Below, piece after piece: positions 35,274 to 44,264 of a DNA stretch of 64,000 nucleotides. The position numbers and the translations under genes were made by a program. Below the pieces are notes generated by a model. The model had not been told where the DNA came from. It saw only the letters and a list, made by a program, of their open reading frames with translations, and made no database searches. This stretch comes from Desulfoluna sp. (GTDB taxonomy: Bacteria > Desulfobacterota > Desulfobacteria > Desulfobacterales > Desulfolunaceae). Position 1 is the first letter of the stretch. Each line of letters begins with the position of its first letter. The stretch lies in assembly GCF_030145185.1 (NCBI RefSeq), contig NZ_JAQYWB010000019.1, positions 23,476 through 87,475 on the forward strand, read 5' to 3'.

Positions 35274-36314
35274 ATGACGGAAACAAAGACCAAACCACGC
35301 ACACTCAAGATCCTCTGGCCCCTCCTCCTCCTGATATTTTTTCTTGCAGTGGCCGCCGGAGGCTCGGCAGTACACCTTCACCGGTTCTACCGCACCCCCC
35401 AGGGAGACCCGAACCTGACGCTGATCTATACCCTCGGCCGTGGCCAAAATTTTAACACCACGGCGCGTCAACTGGCCCAGGCCGGGATCTGCACCTCAGA
35501 AACCAAACTCCGGCTCATGGCCACCCTTTACGGCCTCGACAAAAAAATCAAAGCCGGAGAATACCGCCTGTCGGGTTCTATGACGCCTGAAGCGATTCTT
35601 TCCAGCCTCACCCGCGGCAAAGTCCACCTCCACAAACTCACCATCCCTGAAGGCTACACGGTCTCACAGATCGCCAAGGTGGTGGAACAAAACGGACTCG
35701 GAAAGGCGGAACGCCTCTCCCAGCTCTGCTTCTCCAAAAAATTTATCCACCGCATGAACCTCCCGAAAGGAGCGCCTTCCCTGGAAGGCTACCTCTTCCC
35801 GGAGACCTACTTTTTCGAAAAAGGAACGACCGAAGAGGCCATTATTACAGCCATGGTCAAACGGTTTAAAAGCGTCTTTACCCCTCAGCTGCAAACCGAC
35901 GGAAAGGCCCTGGGGCTTACCCCCAATGAGGTGGTAACCCTGGCCTCGATTATCGAAAAAGAGACCGGCGCCACCTTTGAACGTCCGTTGATCTCCTCGG
36001 TCTTCCACAACCGCCTGAAAAAAAAGATGCGGCTGGAAACGGACCCCACGGTGATCTACGGCATCAAAGACTTCAACGGAAACATCACCCGAAAAGACCT
36101 GCGCCGAAAAACCCCCTACAACACCTATGTCATCAGGGGACTCCCCCCAGGCCCCATTGCCAGCCCAGGCCTGGCCGCGCTCACCGCCGCCGTCCGCCCC
36201 GAAAAAACATCGTACCTCTACTTTGTTTCTAAAAAAAATGGGACCCACCACTTTTCGCAAAGCTTAAAAGAACACGGGAAGGCCGTGCGGACGTATCAGC
36301 TGAGGAAAAGGTAA
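35274..36314 (+). CDS. mltG: Endolytic murein transglycosylase
   Basis: MltG cuts nascent glycan strands inside the inner-membrane murein synthesis zone. A 346-residue protein with a short cytoplasmic tail, one transmembrane helix (about 14-35, LWPLLLLIFFLAVAAGG), a LysM-like region and the YceG domain. The catalytic Glu is in LASIIEKETG near residue 225; PTVIYG and RGLPPGPIASPGLAAL are further family blocks. The start is the ATG at 35274. The stop codon overlaps the first unit of a heptamer tandem array. Confidence 0.94.
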   Translation: MTETKTKPRTLKILWPLLLLIFFLAVAAGGSAVHLHRFYRTPQGDPNLTLIYTLGRGQNFNTTARQLAQAGICTSETKLRLMATLYGLDKKIKAGEYRLSGSMTPEAILSSLTRGKVHLHKLTIPEGYTVSQIAKVVEQNGLGKAERLSQLCFSKKFIHRMNLPKGAPSLEGYLFPETYFFEKGTTEEAIITAMVKRFKSVFTPQLQTDGKALGLTPNEVVTLASIIEKETGATFERPLISSVFHNRLKKKMRLETDPTVIYGIKDFNGNITRKDLRRKTPYNTYVIRGLPPGPIASPGLAALTAAVRPEKTSYLYFVSKKNGTHHFSQSLKEHGKAVRTYQLRKR

Positions 36315-36459
36315 AGGTTAAAGGCGAAAGGCCAAAGGCGAAAGGCGAAAGGCCAAAGGCCAAAGGCGAAAGGCCAAAGGCTAAAGGCTAAAGGCGAAAG
36401 GCCAAAGGCCAAAGGCGAAAGGCGAAAGGCGAAAGGCTAAAGGCTAAAGGCTAAAGGCG
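36313..36459 (+). repeat. Heptanucleotide tandem array (21 copies of AAAGGCN)
   Basis: Twenty-one consecutive 7-base units run without interruption from the mltG stop codon. Units read AAAGGCG, AAAGGCC or AAAGGCT, and the first is AAAGGTT. Units are not identical at position 7, so the array has aged by point change at that base rather than by random mutation of all seven. It contains no spacers and is not a CRISPR array. Confidence 0.95.
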
Positions 36460-36689
36460 AGAGTAGCCCAAGACTTAGAGGCGTCAACGAATAAAAGAAC
36501 AAACAGTGGAAAAATAGAACCGGCATCTTCTTCAGCGACGGCTGCCGGATTTCACCCTTCGCGCGAATGCCCCGAAAGCGCACGCATAACGACGACCTCC
36601 ACGCATTCGCCATTGGGTTTCAAGGTGCCCCCACCTTGCGCCGGAGGCAGCTTCTTTATTGTTTTATTCCGAAAACCAGAGAAAGTGAT
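36460..36689. other. Intergenic region between the heptamer array and nagZ
   Basis: About 230 bases with a reversed family-2 fragment (36601-36655). No gene seen. Confidence 0.4.
36601..36655. repeat. Reversed family-2 fragment upstream of nagZ
   Basis: GCATTCGC, CAAGGTGCCCCCACCTTG and CGCCGGAGGCAGC match the family-2 left end on the opposite strand. It sits 35 bases before the nagZ start. Confidence 0.55.
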
Positions 36690-37694
36690 ATGACACATTT
36701 TTCAAGCATGACATTGGTCGAACAGGTGGGGCAGCGACTCCTTGTGGGCTTTGACGGCACCGGCCTTACCGACGACCTGCAATACCTCATCGACACCCTC
36801 AAGGTAGGCGGGGTCATTCTTTTTGCCAGAAACATCGAGTCCCCAGACCAGGTGGCCTCCCTTTGCAATGCAATGCAAAAACATGCGGCCTCTTGCGGGC
36901 TTCCCCCTCTTTTCATCGCTGTAGACCAAGAGGGGGGCGTCGTGTCCCGCATGAAAGAACCCCTGACCCTCTTTCCAGAAGGGGCTCCAGCCTTAGGCTC
37001 GTTTGAAGCGGCGCAGCACTTCGGACGCACCACGGGAAAAGAGCTGTCCGCCATCGGCTTTAACATGGACATGGCCCCGGTGCTGGACGTGCAGCCCGAG
37101 GGGTTTTCCGGCATCATGGAAAAACGGGTTTTTCCGGGATCTCCTGGGGAGGTGGGCACACGGGGCGTTCAGGTCATGGAAGCCCTTGAAGCGGAAGGGG
37201 TTCTCTCCGTGGTCAAACATTTCCCCGGGATCGGGCGCACCACCCTGGATTCCCATCTCACCCTGCCGGAACTGGCCACCCCCTTTTCCGAGCTGATGCA
37301 AGCCGATCTGGTCCCGTTCCAGGTGGCATGTCATGCCGGCGCCTCCGCCGTCATGCTCTCCCACATCAAATACACTGATATTGACCCCCAGTGGCCCGCC
37401 AGCCTCTCGCCCGAGGTGGTCAAAGGACTGCTCCGAGGACGCCTGGGGTACAAGGGCGTGGTCATGACCGACGACCTCGACATGAAGGCCATCACCTGCG
37501 ATATGGAGACCGTGGCACATCAACTGGTGAACGCAGACGTCGACATCGCCCTTATCTGCCACCGAAGCCCCCGCTACGAGACCCTGGCAGAGACCCTGAA
37601 AACCCTGGCGGCCAAATGCCCCGAGGCTCATGCCGTCGCGACGGGCCGCATCCTGGCGTTAAAAGAATCTTTCCTGCAAAAAGGGCCTGCCTGA
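36690..37694 (+). CDS. nagZ: Beta-N-acetylhexosaminidase (NagZ-like, GH3)
   Basis: A GH3 enzyme of 334 residues that removes N-acetylglucosamine from muropeptides in cell-wall recycling. The barrel core is visible: FIAVDQEGGVVSRM, NMDMAPVLDVQP, VVKHFPGIGRTTLDSHLTLP (residues about 176-195) and MTDDLDMKAI, whose Asp is the nucleophile position. The mobile loop normally reads PGHGxT; here it is PGIGRT, although the DSH pair used for acid/base catalysis is kept. The start at 36690 is chosen because upstream codons run through a repeat fragment. It lies close to mltG, also a murein enzyme. Confidence 0.88.
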   Translation: MTHFSSMTLVEQVGQRLLVGFDGTGLTDDLQYLIDTLKVGGVILFARNIESPDQVASLCNAMQKHAASCGLPPLFIAVDQEGGVVSRMKEPLTLFPEGAPALGSFEAAQHFGRTTGKELSAIGFNMDMAPVLDVQPEGFSGIMEKRVFPGSPGEVGTRGVQVMEALEAEGVLSVVKHFPGIGRTTLDSHLTLPELATPFSELMQADLVPFQVACHAGASAVMLSHIKYTDIDPQWPASLSPEVVKGLLRGRLGYKGVVMTDDLDMKAITCDMETVAHQLVNADVDIALICHRSPRYETLAETLKTLAAKCPEAHAVATGRILALKESFLQKGPA

Positions 37695-38053
37695 TGGCCA
37701 GCCTGGCATATCGCCTCACAAAAAGCTATCTGACCTGGATCGCCCCGGCCACCCCCAGGGCCATCCGAATGCGAAACGCCCTCTGTTTTCTTATTCTTCT
37801 CGCCTGGACCCCCTTCGGGGTCGCCTCTCTCTTCCTCTTTGACAGCCCCGGATCAGAATCAGACCCCTTCGCCTGGATCATCGTCGGCTTCGTCTGGATT
37901 TACCCTCTCCTGTTTCTCCTCTCCCTTCCCCTCACCTTGCTGGCCCTGCGCAAAAGAGAGATCCACCGCGCCGCCAAACGGGCGACCCTTCCCCTGTGGT
38001 TTGCCAAGGCCATGCTCATGATAGGCCTGGGTCTTTATTTAAAGCTTAAATAA
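37694..38053 (+). CDS. Small membrane protein downstream of nagZ
   Basis: A 119-residue protein starting in the nagZ stop codon (TGATG), so translation is coupled. Three hydrophobic stretches (about 30-48, 60-80 and 102-118) suggest two or three membrane helices. No family is recognised. Function is not inferred beyond possible association with the murein-recycling enzyme. Confidence 0.65.
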   Translation: MASLAYRLTKSYLTWIAPATPRAIRMRNALCFLILLAWTPFGVASLFLFDSPGSESDPFAWIIVGFVWIYPLLFLLSLPLTLLALRKREIHRAAKRATLPLWFAKAMLMIGLGLYLKLK

Positions 38054-38321
38054 AAAAGCCAACCATTTATGCGCAACAAACGACGCAACAGTCTTTTTTC
38101 CCTAAAAAGGAACTTCATAAGTTGCGACAGCCATCCGATATATAATAGGTGTGCCTTTCAAGGCAAAAGGACAGGACTCAACAATGCTGATTCATTAAAT
38201 ATAGTAAGCTGATATCACAGCGCCATTGTCGTTCCCCTCCTTTTCAATGTACCCGTTCATGCGCCTGAGCCTCGCAGGGACATTTTTTTCTAAATGACAA
38301 ACACGGCCTGGATCCTCTTAA

Positions 38322-40391
38322 ATGAAGTTCAACGACATTCTGTGCAGCCAACAACACACCGAGATAGAATCCCCTCAAAAAAAAGACGTCGCCCCCATAA
38401 AGCAGATAAAACGTCCCCTGTACAAGCAACTCAAGAGCGGGGTGGAATTCGGCCAGATGATGGTCAAAAACCGTTATATTTCCGAGGCCCAGCTCCGAGA
38501 GGCGTTAACCAGGCTGAAAGATGAGCTCAACGCCGGGAAAAAAGCGTCAATTGATGACATCCTTGTTATCAAAGAGTGGGTCCCCCAAAACGTCATCACC
38601 ATGCTGCGAACGATCAAAGGGTTAACCCAAAGGGGGGCTACAGACAAACAATTCGGTGAGGTGGCCATTGAACTCGGACTCATCACAGGCCATGACATCA
38701 AAGAAGCCTTCCGGCAGCAACTCCATGACGTAAAAAATGATCAGGAACTGCGAAGTCTCTCAGAAATTCTGGTGATTAAACACGGTTTGGCGGGATCTGA
38801 CACTGAAAAAATTCATCGCCTCATAAGCGAAAGAAAAAGCGCGCCTTCCGCAGCCCGGAAGCCCATCCAGAAAAACGGCGGTGAATCTCCAGAGGCAGCC
38901 GCACTTCCCGTGCAAATAGAAGCCCTGAGGATTAACGTGTCCGAAGACGGCTTATCGGCCACCCTAATCGTTCCTGATGAGCTGTTGGATACAATGACTC
39001 ACCGGCACCTGCAGACCCTGGCCGCCGATGCAGGGATTGTTTTCGGGTTGGTGGATGAGGCATGGTTCACCGCTCTTTTGCAGCAGCCCGATACAAAATC
39101 ACGGGCCATCCTGGTGGCTCAGGGCCAAGCGCCTGTCTCAAAAGAGGAGGCCACCCTCGAATACCATTTTAAAACCGACTGCCTGTGCGCCGGTCAAACC
39201 CTTGAGGAGGAGCACACCGACGATGAGGACCTGGGCACCATCCCCTATGTCAAGACGGGCACCCTGCTGGCAAAAAGCACCCCATCGCGTCTGGAGACCC
39301 CCGGAACCAACGTTCGAGGGGAACCACTAGTCGCCCCTGTTACCGACCGGCCCCCCCTCGCTGTTGGATCCGGGGCCTTCCTCTCCCCGGATGGCCAGGC
39401 CGTCTATGCAAAAATAGACGGATCTCCCCATGCGGAATGGGACAGCACGATCTCCGTGGTGCCAGAGTTTCTTGTTGAGGGGGATGTCGGGTTGCGAACC
39501 GGCCACATCTATTTTAACGGAAATATCCAGATCACCGGCACCGTTCAAGAAGGATTTCACGTTCAAGGGATCCATGTGTCAGCGAGAGCCATCAGGGGGG
39601 GACAGATCGAGGCCTCGGCAGGGCTGAGAGTCACTGAAGGAATCATAGACGCCCGAATCAGAACCGGAGGCAGCCTGCAAGCCAAATACATCTCCAACTC
39701 CCGGATCGACGCCTTTGGGGACGTGGTGGTCTTAAACGAAATTATGGACTCCACCCTGCGCTTGAGTGGCCGCTGCATCAACCGCCGGGGTGAGATCATC
39801 TCATCGAACATTGCCGCCCTGATGGGGTTTTTTGTTCGGAATGTCGGCACGGGCATGTCCTCTCCCTGCCATCTTAAAATCGGAGTCCATAACCACGTCA
39901 ACGCGTGGCTGGCCGAACTGATGGACCAACTGAAAACGACCGAAAAATCAATGGACAAAGAGAACCAGGCCCTGAAAAGGCTTGAAGCGAAACTGACCAC
40001 CCTCCAGGGGAAAACCGCCACCCTGGTCAACAGGCAGGAACAACTTCTTATAGTAAAAACAAGCCGCGGGATCCCTGAACAATTAAAAGCCATTGAGACC
40101 CAGATACAGGTTTGTTTTGACCGGGATGACACGCTAAGCGATGAAATTACCCAGATCAAAGGGAAGCTCCTCTCCCTTGAGGAAGCCATCGAAGCCCTTC
40201 AAAAAAAGTATAACGCTCTTAGCTTCTGGGCCAGGAATCAAAAAGGCAAAACCCAACTCCAGGCCTCGGGAACTCTCATGGAAGGGACCCTCCTGACGGG
40301 ACCCCATTCGAAACGTGTGCTGTTAAAAAATATGATCCGTCCCCGTCTCACGGAGAAAACCATGGAAAACGGAGAGTACGACATAGCGTAA
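38322..40391 (+). CDS. MshEN-like module plus FapA/DUF342 polymer-type protein (paralogue 1)
   Basis: A 689-residue protein. Residues about 45-170 are one MshEN-like helical module: EFGQMMVKNRYISEAQLREA, then a second half with QFGEVAIELGLITGHDIKEA. MshEN domains of MshE-type ATPases bind cyclic di-GMP. From about 200 to 590 is a FapA/DUF342 region (YHFKTDCLCAGQ, then EGDVGLRTGHIYFNGNIQITG, then GGSLQAKYISNSRIDAFGDV), which folds as a right-handed parallel beta structure, as in bactofilins. A coiled coil follows at about 525-640. No signal peptide is present. It shares most of its length with the frameshifted gene 300 bases downstream. Flagellar genes are absent. Confidence 0.8.
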   Translation: MKFNDILCSQQHTEIESPQKKDVAPIKQIKRPLYKQLKSGVEFGQMMVKNRYISEAQLREALTRLKDELNAGKKASIDDILVIKEWVPQNVITMLRTIKGLTQRGATDKQFGEVAIELGLITGHDIKEAFRQQLHDVKNDQELRSLSEILVIKHGLAGSDTEKIHRLISERKSAPSAARKPIQKNGGESPEAAALPVQIEALRINVSEDGLSATLIVPDELLDTMTHRHLQTLAADAGIVFGLVDEAWFTALLQQPDTKSRAILVAQGQAPVSKEEATLEYHFKTDCLCAGQTLEEEHTDDEDLGTIPYVKTGTLLAKSTPSRLETPGTNVRGEPLVAPVTDRPPLAVGSGAFLSPDGQAVYAKIDGSPHAEWDSTISVVPEFLVEGDVGLRTGHIYFNGNIQITGTVQEGFHVQGIHVSARAIRGGQIEASAGLRVTEGIIDARIRTGGSLQAKYISNSRIDAFGDVVVLNEIMDSTLRLSGRCINRRGEIISSNIAALMGFFVRNVGTGMSSPCHLKIGVHNHVNAWLAELMDQLKTTEKSMDKENQALKRLEAKLTTLQGKTATLVNRQEQLLIVKTSRGIPEQLKAIETQIQVCFDRDDTLSDEITQIKGKLLSLEEAIEALQKKYNALSFWARNQKGKTQLQASGTLMEGTLLTGPHSKRVLLKNMIRPRLTEKTMENGEYDIA

Positions 40392-40694
40392 AGCGTGGAT
40401 TATGCCCGGCATCGGTTTCTATCTAAAACTCAGCTGACTTTTAATGAGATCGTTAAAAAAAATCAATTTCAGAAAAAGGCGAAAAGAACCGATATTTAGT
40501 AAAAAAACATTTTTCATCACAAGAAATTATATTTATCGTGCTATCAGCCATTCGGTGTAAACCCATCTCCCTGTCTTCTGCCGGCAGAACCCTTTTTCGT
40601 CTCTTGGGCAGAACAGACACCGGCTGATCTCACACCCCGCGCCATTGCGATTACGCGGAAAAGCCCTTAATGCAAACCCTGTGAGGAATATTTA
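40392..40694. other. Intergenic region between the two FapA-like genes
   Basis: About 300 bases, AT-rich in the first half. No gene, clear hairpin or family-1/2 copy was recognised. Confidence 0.35.
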
Positions 40695-42248
40695 ATGACT
40701 GCAACCTCATGCCCACATTGCAAACAGGTGCCCCCAAAGCCAGCAGACCGGGACGAAATGAACCGGTCGGTCCATCCCATCGGCCAAAATTTTCAAGAAC
40801 CTGCCCCATCAACGATCCCCGATTATTCTCCCCTGGCCCGCATTGTCCTGAGCAAAAGGGTGATCACCGAAGCCCAGCTGAATTACGCCCTCAAGGTTCA
40901 AGCCATGGCCGAATCCCTCGGGAAAAAGCACTCTCTGGACAGCATTTTGTACCGGTTGGGGTTCATCTCCCTGCACACACTGCATCATCTTTTTGCCGCG
41001 ACCGTTCGTTTTTTGGATCAGGAGTTTGGAGCCATCGCCCTTGAAAAAGGAATCGTTCCTTCCGATGCCATCGACCAGGCGCTGAAAACCCAAGCCGAAG
41101 AGTTCAAAAAATCACGACTCCTCCAGATTGGAGACCTGCTCCGTGAGCAGGGCTACCTGTCACAACAGCACTACGACCTGATTATGTTCGGATACCAGGA
41201 ACGGAACAAGTTTCTCCCTTCCAGTGACTACCCTCCCCGGCACGCGGATCCAGAGACGCCTGACACGAAACAAGATGTCATCGGAATGATTGCCGTTGAA
41301 GAGCAGCTGTTAAAACCCGCCCAGCTGGAAACCATTTTAGAAGAGATGAACCAGGAAGATTGCGATGAAAAAACCAACCTGGACACCATTCTCTTAGATC
41401 GAAAGCTGATTTCTCAAGAGAAACTGAAAGATCTGATGGCGGCAACCGAACGCATTCTGGATCGTAAATTCCTCGCCATTGCATTAGAAAAAAAAATAGT
41501 CACTGAAGATCAGGTCCATCGGGCCCTGGCAATCCAGGACAAAGGGCGCAAAAAAGCAGGGGTCCGTCTCGTCAGTGACATCCTCCTGGACAACGGACTG
41601 TTAACCCTCGATCAATGCAATGAGATTCTCCAATCCCAGGGTCGAGGTCCGGTGGATGCATCCCCCCGCTCCGTAACCCCCAAAAAAAGATGGGTCAAAC
41701 GCCACCTTTACAGGCAACTGAAAAACAGCGTCGAGTTCGGAAAATTTGTGGTCAAAAGCGGCTATATTACAAAGGCCAGGCTTCGAGAGGCCTTGAACCA
41801 ACTCAAGGATGACCTCAATGCCGGAAAAAGGAGCTCCCTCGATGAAATTTTAGTCCTCAAGGAATGGGTGCCCCCCGATGTCATCGTCAGACTGCGTATG
41901 ATGAAATCGATCGAGGACATCGGAATCACCGACAAACAATTTGGTGAACTGGCCATGGAGTTGGGCATGCTCAACGGACAAGACCTCCAGGGGGCCTTCC
42001 ATCAGCAGTTGGAGGAATTTAAAGCCACCCGGAAGATCCGGAGCATTTCAGAAATTCTGGTCATCAAAAAACGGCTCTCGGGTTCCGATGCGGAAAAAAT
42101 TCACCAGCTCATCTTGGGGGACAGCGCCATCGTATCTCCGGAACACAAAAGGGTCGAGCCTCCCCCCCCCTCAAAGCCGCACCGGTATCTCCAGAAATGG
42201 AAAACCTGCAGATTCAAATTTCAGAAGACGGCTTATCAGCCACCCTGA
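40695..42248 (+). CDS. MshEN-like triple-repeat protein, N-terminal part of frameshifted FapA-like paralogue 2
   Basis: A 517-residue open frame with an N-terminal CPHC pair and three tandem modules of about 125 residues (about 45-165, 195-315 and 347-473). Each contains an (F)xxIALEKxIV-type segment (FGAIALEKGIV, FLAIALEKKIV, FGELAMELGML) and the third aligns with the single module of paralogue 1. The reading frame runs into a run of nine C at 42162-42170 and then ends after about 26 codons unlike anything in the paralogue. Codons after one inserted base continue directly into the downstream frame, so the intact gene spans 40695-43720, about 1008 residues. Alternatively the two halves are made separately. 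Confidence 0.75.
   Translation: MTATSCPHCKQVPPKPADRDEMNRSVHPIGQNFQEPAPSTIPDYSPLARIVLSKRVITEAQLNYALKVQAMAESLGKKHSLDSILYRLGFISLHTLHHLFAATVRFLDQEFGAIALEKGIVPSDAIDQALKTQAEEFKKSRLLQIGDLLREQGYLSQQHYDLIMFGYQERNKFLPSSDYPPRHADPETPDTKQDVIGMIAVEEQLLKPAQLETILEEMNQEDCDEKTNLDTILLDRKLISQEKLKDLMAATERILDRKFLAIALEKKIVTEDQVHRALAIQDKGRKKAGVRLVSDILLDNGLLTLDQCNEILQSQGRGPVDASPRSVTPKKRWVKRHLYRQLKNSVEFGKFVVKSGYITKARLREALNQLKDDLNAGKRSSLDEILVLKEWVPPDVIVRLRMMKSIEDIGITDKQFGELAMELGMLNGQDLQGAFHQQLEEFKATRKIRSISEILVIKKRLSGSDAEKIHQLILGDSAIVSPEHKRVEPPPPSKPHRYLQKWKTCRFKFQKTAYQPP
42162..42170 (+). other. Nine-cytosine homopolymer at a frame break
   Basis: Nine consecutive C residues lie exactly where the frame of paralogue 2 changes by one base. 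On the -1 frame side the codons read (S)PPLKAAPVSPE then continue as the FapA-like protein, matching the linker and NVSEDG strand of paralogue 1. One additional C, a slippage event or a base-call error would each restore a single frame. Confidence 0.75.
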
Positions 42249-43720
42249 CCCTGACCCGCGCGGAAGCTGGTGCCTTGACGTATCCGCATTTAAGGTACAT
42301 GGCTACCCAATCCGGAATTGTTTTCGGACTGGCCGATGAGACCTGGTTCACCACCCTCCTGCCCCAACTCGACAAACCGACAAACACCCTCCAGGTGGCC
42401 CATGGCCGAAAACCGGTCCCGGGCAGAGCGCCCACCCTTCAGTATCATTTTGAAACAGACTATTTGTGTGCAGGACAAATCAGCGCTGATGGACGCATCG
42501 ACTACAAAAACCGGGGAACCATCCCCTTCACACGGGAAGGAACCCTTCTGGCTGAAATGATTCCCTCTGTGATGGAGACCCCCGGAATCACTGTCCAGGG
42601 CAAAGAGATAAAGACCCCTGTGCCAACCGGTCAGATGCTCTCTGCAGGTCCCGGGACCTCTCTTTCTCCGGATAACCTCGCGATCTATGCAGCGCGTGAT
42701 GGATCCCCCCATCTGGCTTTGGATGGAACGGTCTCCGTGGCTCCAGAGATCCTCATTGAGGGGGATGTCGGATTACGCACCGGCCACATCATCTTTAATG
42801 GAAACATTCTCATCAAAGGGGTGGTCCATGAGGGCTTTCGTGTCCAGGGAATGCATATCACCGCCCGAGCCCTCAAAGGAGCCATCATCCAGGCATCCTC
42901 CGGGGTCATGATCACCGAGGGTATTATCGACTCCCAGGTCAGCGTTGAGGGCAGCCTTCAGGCCAAGTACGTCTCCAACTCACAAATTGATGCCTTCGGA
43001 GACGTGATTATCGCCCATGAAATCATGGACTCGAACCTTCGCTTGAGTGGCCGCTTCGTCAACAAACGAGGGGAAATTATTTCTTCTGAAATTGCCGCCC
43101 TCAAGGGTTTTTTTATCAAAAATGTGGGAACGGGTGTTTCCCGGCCCTGCCACCTTAAAATCGGCGTCAATGACCACGTGAAAAATGTCCTGACCAACCT
43201 GACTATTCGGCTCAAATCGGCAAAAGAAAAGCTCGACAAAGAACAGCTCCTTTTAACCGGCCTTGAATCCAGACTGATCACCCTTCAAAGCAAAACAGCC
43301 TCCCTTGTCAGCATGCATGAACAATTGCTTCGAGACGAGGCCGGCCTGAAACAGCCGGACCGTGAAAGAAAGGATGAAAATAAACACCAGCTTTTCGCCA
43401 CGCAAAAAAAATTACACGCCGTTGATACCCAAATACATGAACACTTCACACAAGATGACGCCCTGTGCGACTCGATTGACCGTATGAAAGAGACGATCGT
43501 CCCCCTTGAAAAAGCCTGGGCAGAGCTTCAAAAGCAGTACCATGCCGTGGCTTCCTGGACCACAAAGCAGGGGAAAAGACCCGAGGTTCATTCATCCGGC
43601 CTACTCATGGAAGGAACCATTCTCACAGGACCGAATTCACGGCGCGTGCTGTCCAGAGATATCTCCCATGCCAAGCTTAAAGAGCATGTTTTGGAAGATG
43701 GCACGCATAAAATCATGTAA
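42197..43720 (+). CDS. FapA/DUF342 domain protein, C-terminal part of paralogue 2
   Basis: A 507-residue frame starting at an internal ATG and homologous to residues about 195-689 of paralogue 1: ISEDGLSATLT, YHFETDYLCAGQ, DGTVSVAPEILIEGDVGLRT, then GGSLQ-like EGSLQAKYVSNSQIDAFGDV, and a coiled coil at about 340-440 (LKSAKEKLDKEQLLLTGLES). No ribosome-binding site precedes ATG 42197, which argues against independent translation and for a frameshift. FapA proteins of polar-flagellated bacteria bind the C-terminus of FlhF, but nothing here supports a flagellar role. Confidence 0.75.
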   Translation: MENLQIQISEDGLSATLTLTRAEAGALTYPHLRYMATQSGIVFGLADETWFTTLLPQLDKPTNTLQVAHGRKPVPGRAPTLQYHFETDYLCAGQISADGRIDYKNRGTIPFTREGTLLAEMIPSVMETPGITVQGKEIKTPVPTGQMLSAGPGTSLSPDNLAIYAARDGSPHLALDGTVSVAPEILIEGDVGLRTGHIIFNGNILIKGVVHEGFRVQGMHITARALKGAIIQASSGVMITEGIIDSQVSVEGSLQAKYVSNSQIDAFGDVIIAHEIMDSNLRLSGRFVNKRGEIISSEIAALKGFFIKNVGTGVSRPCHLKIGVNDHVKNVLTNLTIRLKSAKEKLDKEQLLLTGLESRLITLQSKTASLVSMHEQLLRDEAGLKQPDRERKDENKHQLFATQKKLHAVDTQIHEHFTQDDALCDSIDRMKETIVPLEKAWAELQKQYHAVASWTTKQGKRPEVHSSGLLMEGTILTGPNSRRVLSRDISHAKLKEHVLEDGTHKIM

Positions 43721-44039
43721 GGGCCGGCATCAAACGTACAAAAACCGAGGCCTCCGGCCGTAAGGTGAGCCCCCTTGAAAGCAGACTGCCGTTGTCATTT
43801 AACCCTTGGTCTTCGGGTCAAATAACAGCGGCATTTTGATGTGAATTCTTCGTTTTTTTGCGTGAGACCGAACCAGGGTGAGAGTCAGCAGGCACATTCT
43901 TATTTAAATTTTATCAGCCTTGATTTATTGTAGATAACAAACCGCCGCTCCCCTGTGTCCACCCAAAGCGCCCCTTTCTTCAAGGTAAGGTCCCCCACGC
44001 ACCGGATTTTCACACCCAGGTTCTTCCAAAGGAGAGCTC
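43721..44039. other. Intergenic region with a family-2 copy
   Basis: About 320 bases. The first 120 hold a family-2 copy (43748-43840); after it no signal beyond AT-rich sequence was seen. Confidence 0.4.
43748..43840. repeat. Family-2 dispersed element
   Basis: GCCTCCGGCCGTAAGGTGAG, CCTTGAAAGC and the TCTTCGGGTCAAATAACAGCG tail match copies at 24094 and 24291. The terminal inverted repeat is incomplete. Confidence 0.6.
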
Positions 44040-44231
44040 ATGCCGGAAAAAGAACGTATCGCCCGCAAACTTTTTGACCGCCGTAATCAAACAGACCGTC
44101 GACTGAAACCCATTTTGTTTGAAGAAGAAAAACGCGATATCTTCGAGCGACGCTCAGACCATACGGAAAGAAGGTCCAGTTGGATCCGGACCACAGAGTG
44201 GAGCAGCGTCTTTGTCGACCTGCTGCGTTAA
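44040..44231 (+). CDS. Small Arg-rich hypothetical protein
   Basis: A 63-residue protein with repeated RR doublets (LFDRRNQTDRRLK, then IFERRSDHTERRSS). An AAAGGAG box nine bases before the ATG supports translation. The doublet-Arg pattern recalls segments found ahead of PilZ domains, but no PilZ domain is present. No other resemblance is recognised. Confidence 0.55.
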   Translation: MPEKERIARKLFDRRNQTDRRLKPILFEEEKRDIFERRSDHTERRSSWIRTTEWSSVFVDLLR

Positions 44232-44264
44232 AAAGCCATCGCCCTGAAGGCGACGGTACTCGCT

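Noticed and set aside
36313..36459. Heptamer array considered as a CRISPR array
   Set aside because: Units are seven bases and abut one another; there are no spacers and no cas genes.
38322..43720. Flagellar-assembly role for the FapA-like proteins
   Set aside because: The name comes from Vibrio FapA; there is no flagellar or FlhF gene here and the N-terminal modules differ.
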